Positions 1-5,149 of a stretch of DNA of 27,570 nucleotides are shown one piece after another. The notes under the pieces were generated by a model that saw only the letters and a list, made by a program, of their open reading frames with translations, did no database searches and was not told where the DNA came from. Positions within the stretch are counted from its first letter, which is position 1, and each line of letters opens with the position of its first letter. Origin of the DNA: a virus; the IMG/VR virus record IMGVR_UViG_3300049847_000269, positions 1 through 27,570 of that record. The stretch is one strand, 5' to 3'. The position numbers and the translations under genes were made by a program.

Positions 1-96
1 TCGGAGGGGGTGTGATACGTAAGGGAGTCCGTTGCGGTCCTTCACACCAGCGTGGCACATTGCAGAGAGGCGCATTGCGTTTTCAAGGTAGTTCAT
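1..96 (-). CDS. SpoT/MESH1-like HD-domain (p)ppGpp hydrolase, N-terminal fragment (partial)
   Basis: Only the first 32 codons lie in the window; the gene runs off the left edge. The start ATG at 96-94 follows AAAGGTATTTAA. The peptide contains AMRLSAMCHAGVKDRNG followed by LPYVSHPLR. This is the hallmark N-terminus of the SpoT/RelA/MESH1 HD hydrolase family, in which a helix with a metal-binding His (here H14) is followed by G-x-PY-x-HP. Family members hydrolyse the 3'-pyrophosphate of (p)ppGpp using Mn2+. The HD dyad itself would lie outside the window, so activity and full length cannot be judged. The stop of the upstream gene (97-99) abuts this start, implying co-transcription. A phage copy could reduce host stringent signalling; that role is inference. 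Confidence 0.7.
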   Translation of the reverse strand, partial: MNYLENAMRLSAMCHAGVKDRNGLPYVSHPLR

Positions 97-417
97 TTAA
101 ATACCTTTCTTTTCGTAAAGTTTGTCACAGTCATACTCTTTTCGTGGGTGCTTCTTATACCATCTTTCCATTGCTCTTTGTTCTGCTCTCAAGTCTTTAT
201 CAGGAATCAGTTTTCCACACTTCATACACGAAGGATATCCTGAGTAATAGTCCGATTGTTTCACATACTGTTCAGCATTACAGCATTTGCTCTTCCACTG
301 TACAAAAGGTGGGTACTTTTTGAAGTAGTCTGGATCAAACATGGCAGAATCCATGCGAACGCCCATACGGAATGCGCCCCGAGTGACTTGCTTAGTGTAT
401 TCGTCAACGAAGTCCAT
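97..417 (-). CDS. Small putative zinc-binding protein, unknown function
   Basis: This 106-residue protein matches no family I recognise. It has a Cys-Cys pair (C45, C46) and a CMKC pair (C64, C67), a spacing compatible with one treble-clef or ribbon zinc site. A strongly basic and acidic C-terminus follows (ERWYKKHPRKEYDCDK). I chose the ATG at 417; an in-frame TTG at 429 would add four residues. The start overlaps the end of the membrane-protein gene by 14 bases, and the stop abuts the SpoT-like gene, so the three genes are translationally packed. Confidence 0.7.
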   Translation of the reverse strand: MDFVDEYTKQVTRGAFRMGVRMDSAMFDPDYFKKYPPFVQWKSKCCNAEQYVKQSDYYSGYPSCMKCGKLIPDKDLRAEQRAMERWYKKHPRKEYDCDKLYEKKGI

Positions 418-610
418 ATACCCACGCAAGGAGAGTTATTAAGATTGTGATCATCGGAATAAATCCGACAATTCCGAACGCCCAAGGTATCTTTTTGCTC
501 TCACACCAAGTACTGATCTTATCAGATAATTTCCATGAGAGGATACCAGCACTAAAGAATGCAAAGGTATAAACGAAAGCAGTTAATGCAATTAAAAGTA
601 GTCGCACCAT
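404..610 (-). CDS. Small two-helix membrane protein
   Basis: A 68-residue protein beginning MVRLLLIALTAFVY. Two hydrophobic stretches (about residues 4-26 and 45-66) flank a short polar loop with Lys, Asp and Glu, which fits a double-pass membrane protein. The ATG at 610 is chosen because GAAAGGAAAT lies immediately upstream; earlier in-frame ATGs would leave the ribosome site inside the gene. Size and topology would suit a holin or an exclusion protein, but no sequence signature supports either. tRNA-Gln ends about 20 bases upstream. Confidence 0.65.
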   Translation of the reverse strand: MVRLLLIALTAFVYTFAFFSAGILSWKLSDKISTWCESKKIPWAFGIVGFIPMITILITLLAWVYGLR

Positions 611-631
611 ATTTCCTTTCATTATCTTTGT

Positions 632-703
632 CTTACTCGGCTGGATTCGAACCAACATTACAGGGATCAGAGCCCCGAGTCCTGCCAGTTAGACGACAAG
701 TAA
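632..703 (-). tRNA. tRNA-Gln (CUG)
   Basis: A cloverleaf can be drawn by hand: acceptor TTACTTG pairs with CGAGTAA, the D-arm starts GTCT, anticodon stem CGGGG pairs with CCCTG around loop CTCTGAT (anticodon CTG), and T-arm GTTGG-TTCGAAT-CCAGC follows. The discriminator is G. The CCA end is not encoded, unlike in most other tRNAs here. It is the only canonical tRNA in the window whose wobble base is not U. Confidence 0.93.
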
Positions 704-789
704 GCATTGTTTGGTGGACTCGTACCCCGCTCAGAGCCCTGTCTCTCTAGACACCACGAAATCCTTACTAGCTAGAGATCCCCACGCTT
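704..789 (-). other. Structured tRNA-like spacer, unassigned
   Basis: These 86 bases lie between tRNA-Gln and the next gene and hold no gene I can support. On the minus strand a 7-bp pair TCTCTAG/CTAGAGA is visible. A 6-bp pair GGGCTC/GAGTCC follows, enclosing a T-loop-like TACGAGT, and the segment ends in CCACCA. A proper T-stem forms only three of five pairs and no acceptor stem or anticodon can be assigned. It could be a decayed tRNA or a processing spacer. Confidence 0.3.
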
Positions 790-1017
790 TTATACTCGTG
801 TTACCAACTCCGTCCACACCATCGTGGCCGTTACTGGACTTTCCATATACAGATATCGCCTATGCCCACTTGGACACTTAACCTCGGTCGTAGTGTCTTC
901 TGAAATTATTGCCCCGTCTACCACGCCAAATTTAACCGGAGCAGGAAGAGTAATTGGGACTAAGGCTAGTCCGCATACTTCACAGTACGCAGGTTCATCT
1001 ACTAATTCAGTTGTCAT
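790..1017 (-). CDS. Small zinc-ribbon-like protein, unknown function
   Basis: A 75-residue protein with an N-terminal CEVC pair (about residues 12-15) and a later KCPSGHRRY segment (Cys about 48, His about 51). This is compatible with a one-zinc ribbon. The rest is a short beta-rich sequence. The start follows CCCGAGTGAGG-TCGT, one of five exact copies in this window of an 11-mer whose GAGTGAGG part may serve as the ribosome site. It sits between tRNA genes on the same strand and is likely co-transcribed with them. No function is proposed. Confidence 0.65.
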   Translation of the reverse strand: MTTELVDEPAYCEVCGLALVPITLPAPVKFGVVDGAIISEDTTTEVKCPSGHRRYLYMESPVTATMVWTELVTRV

Positions 1018-1021
1018 ACGA

Positions 1022-1032
1022 CCTCACTCGGG
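1022..1032 (-). repeat. Dispersed 11-mer CCCGAGTGAGG, copy 1
   Basis: An exact copy read on the minus strand, ending five bases before the ATG of the 790-1017 gene, in the ribosome-site position. Confidence 0.7.
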
Positions 1033-1052
1033 TGGGTATATCGTGTGTAGTA

Positions 1053-1128
1053 TGGAGCCCCCGATGGGATTCGAACCCACAATCCCGAGTTTAGAACGCT
1101 CGTGCCCTTCCATTTGGGCTTCAGGGAC
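1053..1128 (-). tRNA. tRNA-Arg (UCU)
   Basis: Acceptor GTCCCTG pairs with CGGGGGC using two G-U wobbles. The D-arm runs from GCCC to GGGC. Anticodon loop GTTCTAA gives TCT on a stem CGAG/CTCG. T-arm is GTGGG-TTCGAAT-CCCAT. The discriminator is U and CCA is encoded at 1053-1055. It reads AGA/AGG, codons that are rare in many bacterial hosts. Confidence 0.93.
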
Positions 1129-1131
1129 ATA

Positions 1132-1206
1132 TGGTACACGCAGAGGGATTCGAACCCCCGACCCTCTCCTTGTAAAAGATACGCTCTACCACTGGGCTAT
1201 GCGTGT
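1132..1206 (-). tRNA. tRNA-Val (UAC)
   Basis: Acceptor ACACGCA pairs perfectly with TGCGTGT. The D-arm is GCCCAGTGGTAGAGC. Anticodon loop TTTACAA gives TAC, and T-arm GGGGG-TTCGAAT-CCCTC follows. The anticodon stem TATCT/GGAGA has one A-G mismatch at its second pair. The discriminator A and CCA are encoded. Confidence 0.93.
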
Positions 1207-1212
1207 AAAATT

Positions 1213-1306
1213 TGGCCGACAGCGAGGACTTTAACCCCTCCAAGCACCTGCCGGTACGTGCTTTTACTCCTCCGCTACGTAAGTGTTACCCTACGCAGCG
1301 CCATCG
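1213..1306 (-). ncRNA. tRNA-like RNA with encoded CCA but no recognisable anticodon arm
   Basis: On the minus strand CGATGGC (1306-1300) pairs over seven bases with GCTGTCG (1223-1217). A 17-base T-arm-like hairpin, GAGGG-GTTAAAG-TCCTC, lies directly against the acceptor strand, followed by G-CCA. Two acceptor pairs and one T-stem pair are G-U on the minus strand and would be mismatches on the plus strand, which favours minus-strand RNA. Between them lie a 9-bp hairpin (CGCTGCGTA/TACGTAGCG) and an AGCAC/GTGCT hairpin instead of normal D and anticodon arms. It may be a divergent class II tRNA, a pseudo-tRNA or a tRNA mimic. Confidence 0.5.
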
Positions 1307-1355
1307 CCTCTCCCATATGGTGGTAGAAGAACATCTATACTACACTACGCTAATA

Positions 1356-1431
1356 TGGTTGGTCTAGTGAGACTCGGACTCACTCTACGAATTTATAAGA
1401 TTCGTGTGCTTATCCCTTACACTATAGACCT
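1356..1431 (-). tRNA. tRNA-Ile (UAU)
   Basis: Acceptor pairs 2-7 (GGTCTA/TAGACC) are perfect, with A-A at position 1-72. The D-arm GTGT/GCAC has loop AAGGGATAA. Anticodon stem CGAAT/ATTCG carries loop CTTATAA, anticodon TAT, which reads AUA. T-arm is GTGAG-TCCGAGT-CTCAC. The discriminator A and CCA are encoded. The mismatched first pair and the T-loop starting TCC rather than TTC are slight oddities. Confidence 0.88.
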
Positions 1432-1551
1432 GTAATATGGTATTTATAAGGCCGCCCGCTCTGCATTAAGCTATAGAGCCAAATTCTGGAGATGATGGAG
1501 TCATCGGTTCCCTGTTTTTCGGACGCGGGTTCCTCGTCCACCATCTCACGT
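1432..1551 (-). other. Spacer with a tRNA 5'-half remnant and an 11-bp stem-loop
   Basis: This 120-base spacer lies between tRNA-Ile and tRNA-Gly. Near tRNA-Ile the minus strand reads GGCTCTA-TA-GCTTAATGCAGAGC, which fits an acceptor strand plus D-arm with no matching 3' half, so it may be a truncated tRNA. Nearer tRNA-Gly, GAGATGGTGGA (1547-1537) pairs over 11 bp with TCCATCATCTC (1499-1489), with one G-U on the minus strand. It encloses a GGACG/CGTCC hairpin that competes for three of its bases. No U-tract follows, so a terminator is unlikely. Confidence 0.4.
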
Positions 1552-1625
1552 TGGAGCGGCTACGGGGACTCAAACCCCGACCGTCAGGTTGGAAGCCTAA
1601 CACGCTATCGTTACGCCATAACCGC
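1552..1625 (-). tRNA. tRNA-Gly (UCC)
   Basis: Acceptor GCGGTTA pairs with TAGCCGC. D-stem GCGT/GCGT pairs with G-U ends. Anticodon stem TTAGG/CCTGA has loop CTTCCAA, anticodon TCC. T-arm is CGGGG-TTTGAGT-CCCCG. The discriminator U and CCA are encoded. Its 5' end abuts the stop codon of the phosphoesterase gene, so the two are almost certainly on one transcript. Confidence 0.93.
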
Positions 1626-2345
1626 TTAATACACTACGTTAATCATCCTCAGTGTATCCTTCTCCGGTCCCACAACCACTAGCTGCTTACTCGGGAGCCA
1701 CATCCCCACGAGGGACCCATTACACTTGGATGCTGTATCAATGCAATAAGATGTTCCGTACTGACGCACATCGCCCCGAGTGTGTCCGAAAATTTGAGGT
1801 ACACCATTCCAGAGTGGCTCATCAGCATCACGCCAGAGGATTCCTCCTGTGGGGTCATAGCCACCTCGTCTAATTCCAATAGCCGCATCAACGATGGTGT
1901 CGAAGAGTTTGACATTAAGGGCACTTGCGATATCCTTTACGTTGTCACATCCGGATATGAACTCGACATACGTGGGAGACAGCCCCGCGTGTGTAAGTAG
2001 ATATTCTCCCGCACATGCTGCATTCTGTGGATTGACTTGTTCCATGAGGTCTTTCATCTGGTCATCAGGTTCACAATACCCACGGAAGCGGTGCTGGTCA
2101 GAGATGACTGCTCTGTCATGATTTCCCCAAAGTACTCGCATGTCCATCTTTATAGCAAGTTCGTAGCATTTCTTATCAAAATACTGTGCCTCATAATCAA
2201 ATTGTCCAAGGTCACCGAGTTGGGTGATTTGTACCTCGGGGCGCAGCCTATTCTCATCCTTGTCCATCAGGCCAGCAGCAAAGAGAAGTTCTTTGAGTGT
2301 CTCAATATGCCCGTGAACGTCACCGATTACGAAATGCGTATCCAT
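1626..2345 (-). CDS. Calcineurin-like metallophosphoesterase (lambda-phosphatase/ApaH/PrpE type)
   Basis: A 239-residue protein with the full set of metallophosphoesterase motifs in order: GDVHG (8-12), GDLGQ (44-48), GNHD (74-77), THAG with H119, and GHT (187-189). These coordinate two metal ions. Relatives of this length dephosphorylate phosphoproteins or cleave dinucleoside polyphosphates such as Ap4A; the substrate cannot be decided from sequence. The start overlaps the preceding small gene by 19 bases. It lies upstream of a tRNA run and of a SpoT-like gene on the same strand, raising the possibility of a nucleotide-signalling role (inference). Confidence 0.9.
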   Translation of the reverse strand: MDTHFVIGDVHGHIETLKELLFAAGLMDKDENRLRPEVQITQLGDLGQFDYEAQYFDKKCYELAIKMDMRVLWGNHDRAVISDQHRFRGYCEPDDQMKDLMEQVNPQNAACAGEYLLTHAGLSPTYVEFISGCDNVKDIASALNVKLFDTIVDAAIGIRRGGYDPTGGILWRDADEPLWNGVPQIFGHTRGDVRQYGTSYCIDTASKCNGSLVGMWLPSKQLVVVGPEKDTLRMINVVY

Positions 2346-2548
2346 TCTTTCCCTTTCTTAATGTATATCGAGTGTACCCAAGGGCACCATAAATCGTATT
2401 CATCTGATGTAGGTTTTCCCGTCCACGCATCCCATTTATTCGTACGTCTCACTTCTAATTTACCTCTACACTCTGGACAGTACTTTGGTCGTGATCCATC
2501 GTCTACCAAGTCAATGAACCAGTATACAAACCATTCTTTAAGTGTCAT
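2327..2548 (-). CDS. Small zinc-ribbon-like protein, unknown function
   Basis: A 73-residue protein starting MTLKEWFVYWFIDLVDD. It has a CPEC pair at about residues 24-27 and a later Cys in DLWCPW, suggesting a partial zinc ribbon. The ATG at 2548 is chosen because longer in-frame starts would run through tRNA-Ala, whose CCA end lies at 2550. Its 3' end overlaps the phosphoesterase start by 19 bases, suggesting coupled translation. The N-terminal third is aromatic but too short and charged to be a clear membrane helix. Confidence 0.65.
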   Translation of the reverse strand: MTLKEWFVYWFIDLVDDGSRPKYCPECRGKLEVRRTNKWDAWTGKPTSDEYDLWCPWVHSIYIKKGKEWIRIS

Positions 2549-2549
2549 T

Positions 2550-2625
2550 TGGTGGACCGCATCGGAATTGAACCGACCACAGATTGCTTGCAAAGCATTC
2601 TCGCCCCCTTGGTACATGGCAGCCC
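2550..2625 (-). tRNA. tRNA-Ala (UGC)
   Basis: Acceptor GGGCTGC pairs with GCGGTCC, including G3-U70, the alanine identity pair. The anticodon loop TTTGCAA sits on stem AATGC/GCAAT (one mismatch) and gives TGC. T-arm is GTCGG-TTCAATT-CCGAT. The discriminator A and CCA are encoded. The D-arm is weak. It is the 3' neighbour of a large structured non-coding segment and would be on the same transcript. Confidence 0.9.
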
Positions 2626-3240
2626 ATAAGTTGGTGAGTCGTCCGAGCAAGGCCCTTAGGACTGTATATGCACCCATAGGCGACTCATAAATTGGGGTCG
2701 TCTCTCCGACCTGTCAAGCCTAGATAAGCGGCGGCTTTCCCATACCCTACGGCCTAGGGGATTGAACTCCCCTATTACCCATGAGCATTATCATGGAACC
2801 GTATCTTCGTTACTTTAGAATAGGGCACCGCGTCAGAGATATGCGTTCTTCTCTCGGTGTTCCGCATACCTGCCTCCACCGCCGACAAGTTCCCGCGTTG
2901 CTGGGAGTTGTTCCGAAGAAGGTGGTGCCCTAAAATCGCCCGCGTTCCCCCACTTCTATGCGCTGTGGAGTCAAGCTGTCTCTGCGGGTTCGGCCGTGTC
3001 AATTGAATGACGTTGCTTGAGCCTAGATGTACGCCTCTCCCACGCCAGCGCATAGTTGGTTAGTGGTACCCACGTACTTTGTCTGATACGTATTGCTCGG
3101 TGGGATCACAACCCACAATTCTCGGTTATTCTTTTTGCACATGTAACGTCCCGAAGGGCAGTCCAGTGCATTAAATGTTATTCCCCGATGCGTCCGCTGT
3201 CCGGTACCCTGTCACTATCCACGGTGCGAGCAATTTAATC
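2626..3240 (-). ncRNA. Large multi-domain structured non-coding RNA candidate (GOLLD/ROOL-like size and context)
   Basis: This stretch of 615 bases holds no plausible gene but shows nested pairing. Domain 1: ATTGCTCG (3234-3227) with CGAGCAAT (3099-3092), 8 bp, carrying a T-arm-like GTGGG/CCCAC hairpin and a UUCG-capped hairpin inside TGCAC/GTGCA. Domain 2: CTATGCGCTG (3055-3046) with CAGCGCATAG (2965-2956), 10 bp, enclosing TCAAGC/GCTTGA. Domain 3: TAGGGCACC (2932-2924) with GGTGCCCTA (2829-2821), 9 bp, enclosing TATGCG/CGCATA and an ACAA..CCC/GGG..TTGT hairpin. Domain 4: the element at 2748-2803. Hairpins AAGCC/GGCTT and GGTCG/CGACC follow. tRNA-Ala lies immediately 3'. Large ornate phage RNAs such as GOLLD and ROOL have this size and tRNA proximity; I cannot confirm homology. 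No group I/II intron, RNase P or tmRNA signature was seen. Confidence 0.6.
2748..2803 (-). ncRNA. 56-nt three-stem tRNA-like element inside the large RNA
   Basis: TACGGTT (2803-2797) pairs with GGCCGTA (2754-2748) over seven bases. Two of the pairs are G-U on the minus strand and would be A-C on the plus strand, so the minus-strand RNA is favoured. Inside are a CATGA/TCATG hairpin with a six-base loop and a T-arm-like TAGGGG/CCCCTA hairpin with loop AGTTCAAT stacked directly on the acceptor strand. No D-arm and no seven-base anticodon loop exist, and no CCA follows. Confidence 0.45.
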
Positions 3241-4023
3241 TTAGAAGATCAGTCGTACTCCGGCACGCCCTTCCGCTTCGGTCTTAAGCCCATCAAGGAA
3301 GATTGCGCGAGCCTCGCCAAATACCTGCGGCCCAAAGCCATTTGTCTTGCCAGCATTGGACTGTACTCCGATGAGTGCAGATGGGCGAACGAGTGTTCCC
3401 CAAGTGTTATAGTCCAGTGTGCCCACACCCACAAAACGAGGGCGACCACAACGAAGTCTATAAACATCGTACTCAAAGCGATTAGCGAATCGAGTGTTAT
3501 CAACAACTACGCCTCCACCGAGATAAGCAATTGGGCAGATGAATAAGAGCCCATCACCAGTGAAGCGATAGAAATGCTCTGCTCCACCTAAGGAGATGCG
3601 TGCCCCTACACTCTTATAACGTGCACCACCCTCAAATGCACCAAAGTTACGAATGAGTGAACGATCAGTTACAACTGCATTCACACCTACCCATGTCTTC
3701 GTATTCTTAGCAGGAGCCGATGTGAGGTACACAGTCGTTGTCTTCATCACCGATACTGTGTCATGCACCACATAAGGTACATTTACTGCACGATCCACAG
3801 TGACGTATCGCACAACCGAGTCACACGGGGCACTTGCCTTAGCCACAATCTTAGGTGTGGTGTGCTTGACTCGGGGGGCTGCTGTCACTGTATGCTTGTG
3901 CGGTCGCGTGGTGGTCACATGAGTGCGTTTGGTGGTCGGTGTGTGCTTCTCGCAGGGACACGGATCGGCGCAACTTGCTGTAGCGATGAGGAGTGCTGCG
4001 AGAATTGTGGGGATGATTTTCAT
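3241..4023 (-). CDS. Putative lipoprotein with outer-membrane beta-barrel-like C-terminus
   Basis: A 260-residue protein. Residues 1-18 form a lipoprotein signal (MKII, hydrophobic core, ATAS before C19). A Cys-rich start (ADPCPCEK) is followed by a low-complexity Thr/His/Lys/Pro linker to about residue 60. From about residue 110 on, alternating strands rich in Gly and aromatics end in the sequence GRAGVRLIF. A C-terminal Phe on a beta-strand is typical of Gram-negative outer-membrane barrels. The start follows AAGGAGAACAA. Phage-encoded envelope proteins of this sort can alter the surface of a lysogen or act in lysis; which applies here is unknown. It lies just upstream of the large RNA candidate. 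Confidence 0.75.
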   Translation of the reverse strand: MKIIPTILAALLIATASCADPCPCEKHTPTTKRTHVTTTRPHKHTVTAAPRVKHTTPKIVAKASAPCDSVVRYVTVDRAVNVPYVVHDTVSVMKTTTVYLTSAPAKNTKTWVGVNAVVTDRSLIRNFGAFEGGARYKSVGARISLGGAEHFYRFTGDGLLFICPIAYLGGGVVVDNTRFANRFEYDVYRLRCGRPRFVGVGTLDYNTWGTLVRPSALIGVQSNAGKTNGFGPQVFGEARAIFLDGLKTEAEGRAGVRLIF

Positions 4024-4131
4024 TTGTTCTCCTTGTTATTCGTTGCCTATCATATGGAGGCAGGATGCTTCCATACTATACTTTCGTAGGATTGTAAGCG
4101 TGTCACGACGCCTCGTTAGTTATAAAAGCGT

Positions 4132-4203
4132 GGGGGCAGGAGGATTTACACCTCCGACTCATCCCCGGTTGGATGCGATGTTGTTAGTTACATCCATGCC
4201 CCC
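4132..4203 (-). ncRNA. tRNA-sized four-arm cloverleaf lacking a normal anticodon loop
   Basis: All four stems are perfect on the minus strand: acceptor GGGGGCA/TGCCCCC, D-like GATG/CATC, anticodon-like CATCC/GGATG and T-like GGAGG/CCTCC. The length is 72 bases plus a discriminator A, exactly tRNA size. However, the anticodon-position loop is six bases (AACCGG) with no U33, the T-loop is TGTAAAT rather than TTCRANY, the D-loop lacks the GG that docks with it, and CCA is not encoded. It lies between two protein genes. It may be a tRNA mimic, a processing signal or a tRNA that has lost decoding function. Confidence 0.55.
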
Positions 4204-4222
4204 GTATACCTTTTATCTCTTC

Positions 4223-4549
4223 CTACGTATTCTTCTTCTTCTTTTTCTTCCCGTATTTAACCTTCCAACTTTGTTTGATAAACTCATCATCATACTTGTC
4301 CCACTGTATGTCGCCATTATTATCACGGATCTTATCTTTAATACTGTCCATTAATTTATCATACTGATGATCTGATAGATAAGGGAATATAATTTCTTCC
4401 ATAAGCCAACAGGCGTGAGCAGGGTTAAAAGACTGAAGTCCTTTAAGTGTGATCCGGACAGTACGATCCCCGTACTTTCCACGGAATTCTCGGACACCAT
4501 ATGGACAAGCACCCATCTTAACGAGTTTTTCTGCGTTAATCGAACGCAT
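4223..4549 (-). CDS. Hypothetical protein with Lys-rich tail
   Basis: A 108-residue protein starting MRSINAEKLVKMGACPYGVREF. The central part is mixed charged and hydrophobic. The C-terminus ends in a run of eight residues dominated by Lys (KYGKKKKKKNT), which suggests nucleic-acid contact but is not diagnostic. The start follows GAAAGGAAAAG. It lies directly downstream of tRNA-Thr and its promoter and ends 19 bases before the cloverleaf element. I do not recognise a family. Confidence 0.75.
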   Translation of the reverse strand: MRSINAEKLVKMGACPYGVREFRGKYGDRTVRITLKGLQSFNPAHACWLMEEIIFPYLSDHQYDKLMDSIKDKIRDNNGDIQWDKYDDEFIKQSWKVKYGKKKKKKNT

Positions 4550-4566
4550 CTTTTCCTTTCATTTTC

Positions 4567-4642
4567 TGGAGCCGCAGAGCGGGGTCGAACCGCTGGCCTG
4601 TCGCTTACAAGGCGACTGCTCTACCACCTGAGCTACTGCGGC
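4567..4642 (-). tRNA. tRNA-Thr (UGU)
   Basis: Acceptor GCCGCAG pairs perfectly with CTGCGGC. The D-arm is GCTCAGGTGGTAGAGC. Anticodon stem GTCGC/GCGAC has loop CTTGTAA, anticodon TGT. T-arm is AGCGG-TTCGACC-CCGCT. The discriminator U and CCA are encoded. It is the most canonical tRNA here, with its own promoter immediately upstream. Confidence 0.96.
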
Positions 4643-4652
4643 GAGGTCGTGA

Positions 4653-4681
4653 ATGTTACCATGATGGGGTAGGTGTGTCAA
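4653..4681 (-). promoter_or_regulatory. Sigma-70-type promoter for tRNA-Thr
   Basis: On the minus strand a perfect -35 TTGACA (4681-4676), a 17-base spacer and TAACAT (4658-4653) lie 10 bases ahead of the tRNA-Thr 5' end. The same two hexamers with the same spacing recur at 9447-9419. Confidence 0.7.
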
Positions 4682-4713
4682 GGACTATTTGTAAGTCCTT
4701 ATGGAACAATGGG

Positions 4714-5028
4714 TTAGACGTATCGAAGCCCATCAATTTCAGAGTCCCCAAGGATATCTGGGGGGATCACCTGAACGATACGCCACTCACAGTCACGCAA
4801 TCCTGTCCAGCTACCTTTAACACCGGCGTACTTGTCATCAAACGTAATCACTTCCCCCGGGTATACGGCATAGAAGAGCCACCTACCACTACGACTAGAC
4901 TTGTACATTAGGTAGTACATTGGGTGAATAGGGGTCTTCGGAGGAGGGGCAGTAAGTTGCTTTACCAACTCAGCCTTCTGTGCTTCAGTCATCTCCAACA
5001 CAGTTCCATTCGGCAGATTAATTTTCAT
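4714..5028 (-). CDS. Hypothetical protein with LPNGT N-terminal motif
   Basis: A 104-residue protein starting MKINLPNGTVLEMTEAQ. The first 25 residues align with an internal segment of the 5150-5683 gene (MNFTLPNGTKMDLTKEQ), so the two share a small domain or are paralogues. The remainder contains a beta-rich segment (YYLMYKSSRSGRWLFYAVYPG). The start follows AAAGGAACACA. The family is unknown. It is flanked by tRNA-Leu upstream and the tRNA-Thr promoter downstream. Confidence 0.7.
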   Translation of the reverse strand: MKINLPNGTVLEMTEAQKAELVKQLTAPPPKTPIHPMYYLMYKSSRSGRWLFYAVYPGEVITFDDKYAGVKGSWTGLRDCEWRIVQVIPPDILGDSEIDGLRYV

Positions 5029-5049
5029 TGTGTTCCTTTCGGTTTAGTT

Positions 5050-5135
5050 TGGTGCCCTCACTCAGATTCGAACTGAGATGCCTTTCGGCGGAAGATTTTA
5101 AGTCTTCTGGGTCTAACCAGTTTCCCCATGAGGGC
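5050..5135 (-). tRNA. tRNA-Leu (UAA)
   Basis: A class II tRNA with acceptor GCCCTCA/TGAGGGC perfectly paired. Anticodon stem GAAGA/TCTTC has loop CTTAAAA, anticodon TAA. The long variable arm is CGCC-GAAA-GGCAT, and T-arm CTCAG-TTCGAAT-CTGAG follows. The discriminator A and CCA are encoded. Confidence 0.95.
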
Positions 5136-5149
5136 GATTGGATTAGTCG

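Noticed and set aside
704-767. A tenth canonical tRNA
   Set aside because: CCACCA and a T-loop-like TACGAGT are present, but the T-stem has only three pairs and no acceptor or anticodon stem can be formed; kept only as a structured spacer.
2750-2775. Canonical tRNA T-arm (GTTCAATC) implying a normal tRNA
   Set aside because: Forcing the standard seven-base T-loop breaks the stem, and only 56 bases separate the acceptor strands, too few for a full cloverleaf.
2775-3053. 92-codon open frame on the minus strand
   Set aside because: It lies wholly inside the paired domains of the structured region, has no ribosome site, and its sequence has no protein-like pattern; the stems explain the region better.
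2626-3240. Group I/II intron, RNase P RNA or tmRNA
   Set aside because: I saw no group II domain V, no group I core elements, no RNase P GAGGAAAGTCC box, and no tmRNA ends or tag frame.
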